Assembly: GCA_002633025.1 (NCBI GenBank)
Contig: NMRB01000210.1
Location: 270,233 to 334,232 of the forward strand
DNA length: 64,000 bases
Reading direction: 5' to 3'
From: Notospermus geniculatus
Taxonomy: Eukaryota > Nemertea > Pilidiophora > Heteronemertea > Lineidae
The notes beneath the pieces are model-generated. The model searched no databases, was not told where the DNA came from, and saw nothing but the letters and a program-made list of their open reading frames with translations. The position numbers and the translations under genes are program-made. Shown here piece after piece: positions 11,161 to 22,832 of this stretch (the first letter of the stretch is position 1; each line of letters opens with the position of its first letter).

Positions 11161-11185
11161 TTCCTTTTTATAATTTCAGGTAAGT
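11148..11185 (+). promoter_or_regulatory. Ratchet-like recursive splice site 1 (acceptor fused to donor)
   Basis: A branch-point match TACTAAA has its likely branch A at 11153. A pyrimidine-rich tract follows, then TTTCAG ending at 11179, immediately joined to GTAAGTTA starting at 11180. The branch A is about 26 bases from the acceptor, a normal distance. A good 3' splice site abutting a good 5' splice site with no exon between is the defining layout of recursive-splicing sites known from long fly and vertebrate introns. Further donor-like sequences at about 11224 and 11230 could define a 44-50-base RS-exon. Function is inferred from sequence alone. Confidence 0.45.
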
Positions 11186-11877
11186 TACGATTCTCATCTG
11201 ATGTCGATGTCAGGCATATCGCGGTAAAGGTAACCAAGATAGGTTGTATACATGTACTTTGTACATTGCTGTGATCTTTGGGTTCCATACCATGATTTCA
11301 GTTGTACACTCAATATTTGATGTCAACGTTACTGTAAGTATATTGCTGTACATTTTGTATATCATTATGTACGTGGTTCAACCATAGTTAGAGTGGTACA
11401 TTCTGTGTCTGCTTCACCTTAACCTTGACTATGATCAGTACATGCTCACGTACACGTTGCTTACAGCCTTTACGTAGAGATCTAAAGGTGATAGATAAGA
11501 AAGGATTTAAAAGGTTTGTTAATGTGATTGACTGGTGAAAAAGTCGTCTCGTGATCCTTTCTCATGTGGTAAAAGGCTCCGTCAGAACGACCCCACGTCA
11601 ATGTGGACACGTCAGCGTGGAGCACAAATGTGGCATCATTAGCCAAGCGGCTGGTGATGGTGTCATTTCTTCCCGAAGAGTTATTGGCATCCTTTGACCA
11701 CCTGCGCCGTGGCGCGAAAGGAAGTGAGAGAGAAGTGCTTTGTGATCCTACCTTCATTAGGAAAGCAATATTGTGAAGGTTATAGGTTTACTCTTTCTCA
11801 CTTGTATATTTGGTTCTGAATCGATGTTGGCTCGAATTTTTGCAAATGCGCTCATTAAACCTTTTACTTCCGTGGCC

Positions 11878-12062
11878 ATTGAGAAACCCTCGTAATATTT
11901 CGTCCCGACAGGGCGGCGCTGCGAGCGGTTGTACCGAAGACGTAAAAAAATAGCAAAGCAATGCCATGATGTTGCGTCACAATGTCATTGACGCAGTGCA
12001 ACAAGGAACGAAACGTCTAAGAAAAGGTGCAACCGCTCAAGGCGGTTCTGCACGTTCCTCTC
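11878..12062. mobile_element. MITE-11, copy 2
   Basis: Begins ATTGAGAAACCCTCG, then CGTCCCGACAGGGCGGCGCT and GAGCGGTTGTACCGAAGACG. It ends with the inverse GCAACCGCTC and a shortened outer arm. Orientation is opposite to the copy at 9619. Confidence 0.65.
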
Positions 12063-12774
12063 TCAAGTCTTCTCCAGGTTCCTCATTTCGTTGAAAATGT
12101 CTCAAGTCTTCGCCTCCCCAGTTGCCAAAACAAAAATGGTGGTGTGCCACGCCCGGCTATTTCTTATGAACCCCGAATCCACTCTCGAGCCAGCCAAGAC
12201 ATCCAAATTCATTTTGTCCTGTTTCCAATAACGACAGAGAGACAGCATAAATCAGAGTAACCTTTGCACTGCCCCATACCCCATAACCCTACACCACAGC
12301 TAAACGAACCGATACTGGCCGCATAAACCAACAATATAGTGCTTTAGAAGCAAACCCAATACACGAAACCTAACATTGTCGGTGGAGATCTACTTGGATG
12401 CCATAGAGACAGAGTATGTATGGACAAATGTCATGAAATAGTCTCATCTGTTACGATTCATGGGGACACTGTATTAATAATCTTCGGACGAGGAGGGATG
12501 TCTGGGTGACCTGTATCGCTTGGTTTTCTAAGCGGAAAGATCCCCTTGGTGGTCGCAGTCTGGCGGTGGATTATATTGCTTTGGGTTTTGTATTAGATAA
12601 ACCATTGTCTTACATTTAGGAGGTTAAACTCTCAACTGATCTGAGAGCACCAAGTGATGGCTGAATGGGCTGCTCCTTTGATTCCAAAGAAGGTTTCCTG
12701 GAGAGACTGGAGTAACGGCGTAATGGCGTGAAACGCTTTGAGACTGCATTAGGGTCATATTGTTTGCACCTACC

Positions 12775-13006
12775 CCAGTTCATAGTTCCTTGTCAAGCAG
12801 TATGGGGACTGAAAATGCTTTATTTGGAACCAGCTTGGCGTGAAATAACATTTTCCGTTCGGCATACAGGACCCATATTCATAAAACCCTGCTAGGCTTA
12901 CTTGCCTGCTAAAGTGCCTAGTTTGTACAGGCCAATGTGCACAGCTAGCAGCCAACTAAGCTGGTTTTATGAATATGGGCCCTGGTCGGCTAGGAAGTAT
13001 GAATTG
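12775..13006. mobile_element. MITE-1, copy 1, split by a nested MITE
   Basis: The left half reads CAGTTCATAG... through AAATGCTTTATTTGGAACCAGC and TTTTCCGTTCGGCATAC. The right half resumes at about 12985 with GGTCGGCTAGGAAGTATGAATTG. In unbroken copies these are contiguous (GCATACTGGTCGG). The interruption is the element at 12867-12984. Confidence 0.8.
12867..12984. mobile_element. MITE-12 inserted inside MITE-1
   Basis: A 118-bp foldback with ends CAGGACCCATATTCATAAAACC and GGTTTTATGAATATGGGCCCTG. It lies where MITE-1 would read GCATACTGG, so it inserted after MITE-1 and must be younger. A partial copy is at 26349-26390. No clear target duplication remains. Confidence 0.75.
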
Positions 13007-13539
13007 AGTCTTACAGTGGAAAGTGTTATACATTACTTCATAAACGAGAAGCTACATGTAACCTATCGTGATCAAAAGTCAATATGATCATGATTTAAAA
13101 AAAGAGATATGCTTGGTGCCCTGAAATCTTGCCAAGTGTTCGGTTGGTGCAGTTCTGATAAACCTGGTGCAGTATCCCGCACCGAAATACGATACCTCCA
13201 TCATCGCATCATAATCGGTCAATGAAATAACAGCCGCGACTCTTCACACTGCCCAAATTGTGGTTTATGCCGTGTTGACTTGATTATTTCACTAATGAAA
13301 CAATATCATTAGCATTTGTTAACAGCTTTCCCATCGAGTGAGTGCTGATGATGAGCTAGATACACGGACACGGACGTGGCGGGAGTTGGATGCTCTGGTA
13401 ATTGAGCGCAATATGGAAATACAACGTCAATTATGAAACGAATTCCGTGTCCTTGGGGTGCACTATTCTGGTTGGCAAACATGATACGTGTTGTCCTTCG
13501 GTGGAAGATTTTTGTGGACAAAAACTTTGGTGGTGACCG

Positions 13540-13650
13540 CAATGAACCGAAGTGATAGGGACACAGCACCTGTGTTCTTTGTCCTTCAACTGGACTGGTC
13601 AGTATGGTCAGTACGGAGAGTACAATTATATGTAAGGTATATCATGCCGC
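13540..13650. repeat. Dispersed repeat R3, copy 1
   Basis: GACCGCAATGAACCGAAGTGATAGGGACAC and the following CTGGACTGGTCAGTATGG match 46710-46825 (GTCCGCAATGGACTAAAGAGACAGGGACAC; CTGGAGTGGTCATATGG). Divergence is about 20-25 percent. No gene is seen in 13010-13540 or 13700-14740. Confidence 0.5.
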
Positions 13651-14744
13651 ACAGACAAATGTTAAAGGCAGGAAACATCCACCCCACCACCGTCAATCCT
13701 GCCCATTCCAGTTGCTTTCTATCGTAGAGAGGGCGACATCCAAGACATCGTAGGTTTCCTCTGGGGATTCCGGTTTCCTCCTACACTGCCTAAGATATCG
13801 CCCAGTATTTAATTTTTGGTAGCTGTAATGCCCAAAACTGGCGCTGGCACTTTTGAAGTACAATGCGGGGATAATTTCTCTGGTGACGATTTTTGTTCTG
13901 TTCTGTCATTTGCAACCTAGATGGTGATTGCGTCTGTCTCTCTGTACCGTAGCATAAAATGGCACCCACTGACGAAAGACTCTTTCATCTTAAAGCTTTT
14001 AGTAAGAAAGGTAACACGGGGAAATGAGATGTAGGTTGACGGAAAAACGATGTACCCCGCGCTTCCTTTGTCGTCATACCGTGTTCAATTCGTCCAGCGA
14101 TACAAATTCTTCAGGTCCTCTTTACGAACAGAAGATAAAGGCCAAATGCTTACCGCTCCTTCCTAGCCTGGCCTTTATGTCTGGTAATTTCCTCCGAGAC
14201 TTTTGTACCTGTTCCAAATAATTGGTCCATTTATCATATTACGGTCTATTCCGCACAGGTAGTAGACATTGTTAGTGATTTAGTGTGTACTTTATTGAAG
14301 AAGATGCACAAAAGATTTGATCGAGTTGCGATGGAATGGTTACCAGATCACACGCGAGAGGACGGATGTCTTTGGTCGCAAACAAGACAATTGGAAGACG
14401 CACGATCCCACAACATGGCGGTATAGACGGATTTGATGTTATCCATGGATGGTTACCCATGTCGTACTTGTATCGACCCACGACCCACGAGGTTTTTGAT
14501 CCTGAGCAGAGACTTTAAGAAGATCAGTCCTTGTTGACGCGCCTCTCTTCGTACACTGGAACCTGTCATTCTTCAGTCAAGAACCTACCTTATTTGCCAT
14601 GCAGCCATACAACCACCACCACAGTCTCTTAGGCACGAGAAAGCCTTCACGAATATTGGTTATCAAGGATTGGTGTCGTTGGTAACTCTATGATGCTGCC
14701 ACAAGTCGCCCAAGTCTCGAATATGGAGGATAGGTGGACTAGCT

Positions 14745-15335
14745 GTGGTGCTTCCCAGACTGGTACGTTCTGGACCAACACGAGCTGATTCCATCTCTTC
14801 ACGAGCTGTGGTCCTTTCTGGACCGACATGACCTGCAGCTCTCTCTGGACCGACACGAGCTGCGGCCCTCTCTGGATCGACGAGCTGCAGTCCACTATGT
14901 ACCGACACGAGCTGCGCCCCTCTCTGGACCGACACGAGCTGCGGTCCTCTCTGGACCGACACGAGCTGCAGTCCTCTCTGGACCGACACGAGCTGATGTC
15001 CTATCTGGACCAACACAGCTTCGGCCCTCTCTGGACCGACACGAGCTGCGGCCCTCTCTGGACCGACACGAGCTGCGATCTTCTCTGGACCGATGAGCTG
15101 CGGTCTTGGTTCCTCTCTGGATCGACACGAGCTGCGGTCCTCTGGACCGACACGAGCTGCAGCTCTCTCTGGACTGACACCAGCTACCGTCCTCTTTGGA
15201 CAGACACGAACTGTGGCCCTCTCTGGCTGCGGTCTTCTCATGATTGCTACAAGCTGTTGCCCTCTCTAGACTGAGGAGCTGTGGTCCTCTCTGGACCGAC
15301 GAGCTGCGGGCGTCTCTGGACTGCCACGAACTGCT
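14745..15335. repeat. 27-bp minisatellite, about 20 units
   Basis: Units of the form GGACCGACACGAGCTGC + GGTCCTCTCT repeat for about 590 bp, some shortened or expanded. Because 27 is a multiple of three, one frame on each strand stays open: 14663-15241 on the minus strand (nonapeptide RVGPERAAA-like) and 14828-15274 on the plus strand (SLDRHELRS-like). These 192- and 148-codon frames are best explained by the repeat. Coding cannot be excluded, but there is no splice or start context to support it. Confidence 0.85.
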
Positions 15336-15792
15336 TCCTCCAAAAACAGAAACAACGAGGTGATGACCCCGTAACCATTCCTTCCTGCCTTCTTCGTGGG
15401 GTTCCTTTCAAAGTTCAGTGACCTCAGGATAAAATCCCAAGCAGCCCTTCCTTCACTGCTTTGTCATTGCCCACGCACCTTCCGTTGGTTGAAGGCGTCA
15501 AGGTAGAATCTATAGCAATCAGCTCTTTGATCCTACGAGAAGCTTGAAGCCTGTTTCGGTATTCTTCCCAGTAAGTGCTCTCGACTTGCGCTGAATGTTA
15601 ACTACTGTTATTAGTGGTGGGCGGATGAATTCGGCCTTGGATTTAAACATAGACCAGCGTTCATTCGTTTCATGTCTGCTCTGTCTTCTTCTGTCGTATC
15701 TGCCCCTGGTGTCGCAATCTCTGCACATGATTCTGTGCTACTGATTCAGCAATAGGGTCTGTCAGATGGTGATCGTGACACTAGACTAGGGC

Positions 15793-15904
15793 CCAATTCA
15801 TACTTCGTCACCATGGAACGGAAAATGCTTGTATTTCTCGCCACGCTGGTTCCAAACAAAGCATTTTCCAGTCCGCAAACTCCTCGGCGAGAAAGTATGA
15901 ATCA
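15793..15904. mobile_element. MITE-1, copy 2
   Basis: Ends are CAATTCATACTTCG and AAAGTATGAATCAG, with GGAACGGAAAATGCTTG and CAAAGCATTTTCCAGTCCG as inner arms. Intact at about 112 bp. Confidence 0.8.
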
Positions 15905-16480
15905 GACATGAGATGGCTTTGAGAATCTGCGTTGTGATCTTTTGTTATATTCGTGACCTTGACATTGTGCGTAAGGTAGCCTATGCGTGGCCTCTGCCAT
16001 GGGACTAACTATCCTGAACACTACTACAGCCTGATTACATTGGCCCTGTATCTCCATCTCCATCACATGGCAAATTTCTCTCTCGTCAACATTTCCAACG
16101 TTGGCCGGCCATTTCTCCTCATTTCTAATGCATATGTACATAGCTACCACAAGAGACGACACTTGTTGCTTATTGCCATCAGCAGCAGTCTAGATAATAA
16201 CGTTCAGTCCCGTTGTATTCGATTACATCGTAGATTTAATAGAGACAGTTGGCTATTAGCTGCCTTGATGCATGCTGCTCTTGACTCTCTTGCATTGCTA
16301 CAGCGGATGAAGTGCTATGGTACAGATATGTAATTGCCCCACATTCCTGTAGCAGTCCATTTGCCTGAGAGAAGGGGCCAGTGTGAAGTGCCTCAGTGTT
16401 CCCGTGCCACACTGTTTCCCCTCATTGTATAGAGGTCGCTGTCAAACGAGAATGACAGATATGGGGATATATTATAATTA

Positions 16481-16508
16481 AGAGATTTTGTAACGTTACA
16501 AAATCTCT
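16481..16508. repeat. Perfect 28-bp palindrome
   Basis: AGAGATTTTGTAAC is followed directly by its exact reverse complement. The same core, TTTTGTAACGTTACAAAA, occurs again at 16806-16825 and, shortened, at 16843-16856. Confidence 0.85.
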
Positions 16509-16795
16509 CCAGAGAGGTAACCAAAGTTTCCAGGCAATCTGCCGAGCTGTTCTGATCAAGACAACAGGAGACAATTGGTGTCATTTTGTAGGTATATCAT
16601 TCTTCATTTTTTGTAACAAACCTAAGCTACAATTTATCTCCACTCCCTGGTAGAGGGCCTAAACGGCAGTAACTCTTGAACCTTTGGAGATATCGGCAAA
16701 CGGTTCAGTGGAAATATGGAGGAGACATTGACGATGGTTCACTGCAAATTTGGTCAACTTCCTCCTGCGCGTGCCTGCACTCTTTTTAACTTAAC

Positions 16796-16860
16796 CACTG
16801 GAGAGATTTTGTAACGTTACAAAATCTCATCACTGGAGAGATTTTGTAACGTTACAACAC
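16796..16860. repeat. Tandem pair of the TGTAACGTTACA palindrome
   Basis: ACTGGAGAGATTTTGTAACG is repeated 40 bases apart. The first copy is a perfect 26-bp palindrome (16803-16828); the second lacks the last part of its right arm. Confidence 0.8.
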
Positions 16861-16929
16861 CACTCACTGATCCGTTACACCGGCTGAAGCCGGAAACTGT
16901 GTCAAGGTCATCGATCTCCGAGGTGAAGG

Positions 16930-17080
16930 ACGCAAATGTTAAGGCCACCAATTTCAATATTACAGTGTAGGTTCAAGTCACCAATGTCGGTATTGCGGTA
17001 GGTCAAGGTCATCGAGGTCAAGTAGGTCAGTATTACAAAGTATGTCAAGGCCAGCAATGTCAATATTACAGAGAAAGTCA
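16930..17080. repeat. Degenerate tandem repeat (GTCAAGGTCA / CAATATTACAG)
   Basis: CCACCAATTTCAATATTACAG, CACCAATGTCGGTATTGCGG, AGGTCAGTATTACAAAG and CAGCAATGTCAATATTACAG follow each other at intervals of 40-55 bases with AGGTCAAGG spacers. The AGGTCA motifs resemble nuclear-receptor half-sites, but the repeat explains them. Confidence 0.45.
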
Positions 17081-17299
17081 ATGAGCCACCAAGAAGACGA
17101 AACTGTGCAAGTTCTATCGAAATCGGAGTTGATTGCAAGTCCAGTCACAGCCAGCTTGACCTCCAGATACCCTCCTGCACGTCAGTGATTCATGTTCCCA
17201 ACACGACGTGATATATTCACTCATCGGGAATCAGTCAATCATCTCCAACACCCTCATAAAGATTCCAAGCATGGCTGCCGCAGGATTATACACCATTCC

Positions 17300-19500
17300 A
17301 TAAAAGTTTTAATGAATAACGCCAATCAGGTCATTAATCATGCTATTGTAATTTGTGATAGGCGTTGAAAGGAGGTAACAGAAGCAGTCAAAAACTGTGG
17401 AGAGAGTGATTAAGTGAATTCAGCCCTCCAGTGAAGGCGTATCTCCTCTTATGATCAGTGACAACATATCTTTCAGTAAAAAAAAAACAGCAAGAGAAAA
17501 ACGTCGACGTATGCAAAGAAGGTCACTGGTCTGCAATGGGTTTCAGTTTCCATAATTCTCTATGCAGGACCCATGTCTTTCCCTTAGCTGTATACTATCT
17601 TCTGATTTATCGTAAAGCCATCTGTTGGATTATCTCTGTACTGAATTATCTGCTGCTGTTTCCACCTTGGTTGTATTCTGAGATCAATAGTGTCTCCATC
17701 TTCTGGTCAATGGTAAAACTATTACCAAAGGAAGCCAAGCAGCATTGATGAATAAATGGGAGTGATGCTGTCTGCTGTGTGATGGAATCAGTTCCGTGGA
17801 ATTCCACATGAGGGCACCACATGTTCCTCGACGTAGGAATACATGTAGAAATAATTTGACGAACACCTGTGGATAAAACGTTGAGGATGACAGGTCCGGT
17901 TATGTTGTAGTACATGAGCTCGACTCTGTCCCAACGGAGTTTGACGACTTCACGATATTTCGTCGCGTATCCTACGAAAAAATGGACTTAACTCAAGCAC
18001 ATAATGGTTGTCGTTACAGCGTCATACTTGTCTAAGTCAGCTCGCTTTATTACTTGTACCAGGATGCCTGATTGGAAACGGATAGACATATTGTATAACA
18101 CAAAGACTGGTTTAACGTTCTATGAGAAAGAATTCGGTGCCTGGGCCAAAGATGACATCCCTGGTGGATCGGGTACAGCAGCTAGAACATCAAAGTTAGT
18201 CAAAAATAATGCAATCGACTACCGGTACCCAGTCTTGGCTTGTAAATGGATTTTATAGTCTGTGACGAATTATTGGATCACCTCTGACCTCCGATGGTAA
18301 AGTCTCAGAATGCACAGTTTGTGGTTTCTTCTCGTGAATATAGGTGGCAGTGGACAAGAAACTGACCTTGACCTCCTCATACTGTTATGTAATAGTCTTG
18401 CAGACTAAAGTATTGTACATGTATGTACTTTTAGCGACACAACCAAAGTAAATTTGTAAGCTCATTGAGTTATGAAAGAAATCGTTCGATGGAGAACGTT
18501 CTATTCACTCAATCAAAGAAAATCAACTCATCCCAATTTATTCCACTATTGAATTTTTGAAGGAAGTTTTTTTCTGTCTTATCGCGCGTTTGCAACGTGA
18601 AATATCAATCGTTAAATCAGTGGCTAAACGGTTTGCACGACACAGGTGGCCAATAATCGCCTATCAATTATCAATAAACCATTTGTAACACTAATTGAAT
18701 GAAAATTGACGTTTAGTGTTTGGGTGGGGTAATAACTGATTCCCGTAGCGGGGTTAGAGGAAATTGCGTGGAAAATCCTTCTAATTTCAGCATTTTCTTT
18801 CAGTGGAGTGTTTTTTTAGATGCACCGCAGGCAAAGCAGTGATAATGGCAACATTATGTTGTTGTTAAACTGCACACCATCGCTAGGAACTCCGCATACT
18901 GCATTTCTATGACGTGACATTTTGAGTTTGCTACCATGGGACGTTTCTGGACTCGCATGCTGAGACGATGACGTGCAGACAGACACACAATAACACTGAA
19001 GATGTAATGATGTTGTACATATCGGATGAAGATCCTCTCGGGTTTCATGGCCGTAATCACATTGACGGTGATCAAACAATCTACATGGTTACAAATCCCT
19101 GGTGATGGGTACTGGCGATGTCTTCATTGGTTCCGAATAAAATTGGTGATGCACTTTACAATACAAAGTTTCGTCGATCTAAATTAGCCTATTTATTACA
19201 AAAGGATGGTTCTTGCATGCCCCAACAATCATTTAAGCACTTCACAACACAAGTTGGAGAATAAGTTCAGAAAACTATTCAAAAAGCACTTCACAAAACA
19301 AGTTAAAATGCACTTCACACAACGACTGTCGTCGATTTTTGATTTGCCCACTTGTTGATTCCTGCTTGTCCCAAAAAGGATCACTGTAGGCTGTCCTCAC
19401 AACATCCAAAGATTTAGGTCCAGGATGTCTTTGACGTCTTGAATGCCTTCAATTGGTCACAAATATTACCGAAGTATATAGTGTTCCTAAATCACAAGAA
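17300..19500. other. Long stretch without recognised features
   Basis: Only short frames occur. The 84-codon frame at 18004-18258 has plausible residues but no splice signals or recognised motif. Homeodomain-type AATTA/TAAT motifs occur near 17310-17350 and 18655-18705. No repeats or mobile-element ends stand out. Confidence 0.5.
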
Positions 19501-19520
19501 CATTCACTTTTCCTTCAGCT

Positions 19521-19641
19521 CAATTCATACTTTCTCGTCGACCAGTATGCAGAACGGAAAATACTTTGTTATATCTCCTCTCTGGTTCCAAACAAGGCAT
19601 TTTCCGTTCCGCATACTGCTCGACAAGGAAGTATGAACTGG
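19521..19641. mobile_element. MITE-1, copy 3
   Basis: CAATTCATACTTTCTCGTCG on the left and CGACAAGGAAGTATGAACTG on the right, with matching GAACGGAAAA and TTTTCCGTTC inner arms. The overlapping short frames on this strand are shadows of the element. Confidence 0.85.
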
Positions 19642-19649
19642 GGGTATGT

Positions 19650-19757
19650 GAATAACGAGAAAGCTTTGTTTAGAACCATCCTAGCGAGAAATACTAACTA
19701 GTAACAAAGCATTTTCCGTTTTGCATACTGTCTGTAGCGAGAAAGTATGAATTGGCC
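19650..19757. mobile_element. MITE-1, copy 4 (left end degraded)
   Basis: Starts in GAGAAAGCTTTGTTTAGAACC and ends in GCATTTTCCGTTTTGCATAC followed by GAAAGTATGAATTGGCCC. The outer left arm is lost. It lies directly after copy 3, so two copies sit head to tail. Confidence 0.7.
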
Positions 19758-21339
19758 CTCGAGGCCAAGTACGTGGTAACAGACTATAGCCAAGAAACTT
19801 CAGCTTAGAACTCGGCGCAGCACCGATCCCGTCACTTTTCCAATACTTAAACAACAGGCAGCTGTCGGATAGGTTTCAGAGTTTGGAAAAACTGTAAAAC
19901 ATTTGCTTGGCGTCTTCGCTTGGGGATGGTACACTTTATGAAGTAGGAATTGGAACCTGTTGTTTATTAATGAAATTTTCACAGGCTCGCCGACGATTTA
20001 TTCGATTACATCTCAGCTGACTGTGTGTCTCTTGTGGGAATGGTCACAAGTTGTTGATTTTGGAAACTGTTTGGGACTGTTCCTGGTGGTCGTGATTCTG
20101 GTAGTTTGTGATGGCAGAACAGGTGGATTCTTAGGTTCTTGTTTGGATACAGCCTGATGTTGTCCATGGATTTGTTTTGTTGAAGATTAGAGGATACGTA
20201 ATTGGATACGATCACTTTCTTTGGATGCAGCGTGTAATTCATTCTAATGAGAATAATGGGAAAATATTTCGGATTATGATTCCTGAGGAGTTATGTGCAA
20301 ATTATTTTTCAAAGTTTGGATTCAGTAATCTGCTTCATCTGATTGCTGTTTTTTACGTGTTACGATGTAGATGGTGAACACTGGCTGATACATAGTCACT
20401 CAGACGAAATATTATCTCATCGACAGGCCTATACTCTCATACCTAAATTTTCTCTGAATAGGCCTATATTCCTATCTGTAACATCTATCCCATAGGCCTT
20501 TACCCCTATCGGTAATCCATACCTTCTCCTTTCAAACATATTCAAAATTTTTTTGAAGAATGACGTCTCTAAATTTTCTGAGGTGACATTATTACCGGTG
20601 TAATAGAATCTCATGTCCCCCGATATGTGATGTCCCCCAACAATACCTGTATGGATTAAGCGGCACCATTGAATTGGACTTGAGAGATACCAAGACCATA
20701 TGATAACATCTAATTACGAAGCCGAAGGCTCTATTCACTAGGACAGTAGCCCCGGACTTCGACTCCAGGGGGACTTTTGCCGGTTCTTCATGCAGGTCAA
20801 CCAATACCCTTGGTTTGTTTCACGTGCTGGTGGCAAAATCGATGATTGGTCGTTTTACAAGCCCCCCGCTGGCTATTGGTCATCTCCAACCAATAGCGTC
20901 ATGCCACCTCATGCATATGGATGAGAAAGGCTTGGTGGGCATATTTCGAACTGAGGCTCTGCAGCTAATGATAGAATATTTTGGAATGATGTTTAATTCT
21001 TGTATCTGTGTTGAACTTCAGCATTATATTTCAACAGGTGGCTATCTGAACACACAGATGGTATCAAATATTGGTCGACTCCATGGGAGCTAAAGCCTCT
21101 TGTTTAAACATCTGTTCCTAGGCTTGCTTCAAAGTTAGGCTTAGGTGTTGCCGAGGTGCATCTGTCTGCAAAAACGACAATGACCCATGAAGCAAGGGAC
21201 GATTTTATCTAGCTAGTGTTGCATCAAAATTCGTCTTCTTTGCATAGAGTCTCCAATTCCACTGGCTCGTCTATTGTTGCTTCATACAATTCTTTCTTTG
21301 CCTCTCGGTGGACTAGAAATCCTACATGTACCAACAACG

Positions 21340-21640
21340 CCAGCCTTTAAAATCTAACCAAACCTCAAGACAAGCACAACCAGAGTGCTCGCTACATCAG
21401 AAAGGTGTTCGCCTTTTATTCCAACAACCATCTCTCATCCATCAGTTTCAAGTACACCAAACGCCTGAAATTGACCAAAAGTACAGCACCAGCTCAGACT
21501 GCTGCCAGGTTTTCGATTCTCCGAAGATCAGGTGGCGAGAGAGATACTTTCACGACTTGGCGATCATCATCAGATTCGTTTGCCTCTGTCTCGGTCCGTG
21601 GCCGCAGACAAACCTGCCAGTATTCTTAACAACAATATAA
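21340..21640 (+). pseudogene. Open, protein-like but unidentified stretch
   Basis: A frame running from about 21345 to 21629 reads NLTKPQDKHNQSARYIRKVF, FAFYSNNHLSSISFKYTKRL and then a basic Ser/Arg-rich tail. Composition (Lys/Arg/Ser-rich, few stops) is more coding-like than its surroundings, but no family is recognised, no start or splice signals are convincing, and nearby frames are broken. It may be a decayed retroelement gag region or gene fragment, or chance. Confidence 0.15.
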
Positions 21641-22129
21641 TGTTCCACTCCAGACATGACAACTAAGGCAAGCCGTCGACAAGTCTGTTCATTCTTGTGG
21701 GATCTTTTGACGAGAAGCTCAGACTCCCTGTGAAGAGGCGCTAACGGTATTGCCTTAATAGAGAGACAGCCCGAAAGATGACCGGTGGTGGCGAGTCAGC
21801 AGCACCAACAAGTGAACCCAAGGCAGAAGGTCCATTCCCGTGGTTCTGGAGCACAGTCTGCACAGATATTTCCCAACTTCAGAATTGGTAGGAGTTGCAG
21901 GTGTATCCACTCCAAAGCTCTGACTTTACTTCGACTTGTCAACCATCTCAGAAATTCCTTGAATGTTACTGCCACCTGATCTCTCTGGTCTGATAGCCTT
22001 AGGGCTCGGCCACAAAATACCTAAGAAGATTAACTCTGCCCATTTTGGTCTAAACAAGTGAAAATATGATCCGCCTGTGATTCTGGAGGGAATTCTTATT
22101 AGGTTCTTTCCTTACCACCTCTGTTCCTG

Positions 22130-22740
22130 TGGCTGTTTCCTGCCAAAGTTTTGAGTGACTAACCACCATTGCAGGAAAGCAACCCAGTGGCATGTCTTTG
22201 AGGTTATCTACACTTTCTTGGGTGTCTGTTCCTCTGGCGGTGGCCGGTCTCAATTTAGAGTGACCAACAAATTCTGCAAGAAAGTAGCCACGTACAGGTA
22301 CTGTACTTGTCGAGTTACCTTGAAGGTTACTTGGGGCGTCTGTTCCTGTAGCTGTCGCCCGTCAACCTTTGGAGTGGCCAACCGCCACTGCCGGGAGGCA
22401 CCCCAGTGGACGCGATCCTCGTGGGAACCTTTCCAAGTTTTTGAGGTGTGTGGCTGTTGCCTGTCGACGTTTAGGATGGCCAACTGCCACTGCCGGAAAG
22501 TACCCCCGCCAGTGGCAGCGATCCTTGCCAGTAGCATTCCAGTTTTTGAGGTATGTGTGATCCTCTGGCTGCTGCCTGTCGACGTTTGGAGTGGCCAACC
22601 ACTACTGCCGGAAAGCACCCCAGTGGCAGAGATCCCTGCTGAGATACCTTTCAAAGTTATTTGAGGTGTCTGCCACTCTGTCAACGTTTAGGTTGGCTAA
22701 CCACCACTGCTGGAAAGCACCCAAGTGGAGGTCTAGAACT
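22130..22740. repeat. Tandem array alternating 102- and 114-bp units
   Basis: Blocks beginning GTGGCCAACC.CC.CTGCCGG (or variants) start near 22159, 22260, 22374, 22476, 22590 and 22694, giving spacings of about 101, 114, 102, 114 and 104. This implies a higher-order unit near 216 bp. Each block is followed by CCAGTGGCAG-like and CTGTCGACGTTT-like segments. Long frames on both strands here (169 and 144 codons) are repeat-derived. Confidence 0.7.
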
Positions 22741-22832
22741 CGCTTACTCTTATCCATGACCTCTGGTATCGCCTGTCCTCTTCTAGACTTACGACAATTA
22801 CGTTCCTCATTGCTCGAAGACAGTTTCACGTA

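Noticed and set aside
12770-12955. Recurrent short peptides such as NKAFSVPHT or QSIFRSAY in several places
   Set aside because: They are translations of the palindromic MITE-1 copies, seen in many frames and on both strands.
14663-15274. 192-codon minus-strand and 148-codon plus-strand frames with repeat peptides
   Set aside because: Both lie in the 27-bp minisatellite. No start context, splice sites or unique domain supports coding.
22155-22684. 169-codon plus and 144-codon minus frames
   Set aside because: Derived from the 102/114-bp tandem array. Cysteine spacing is not that of a known zinc finger.
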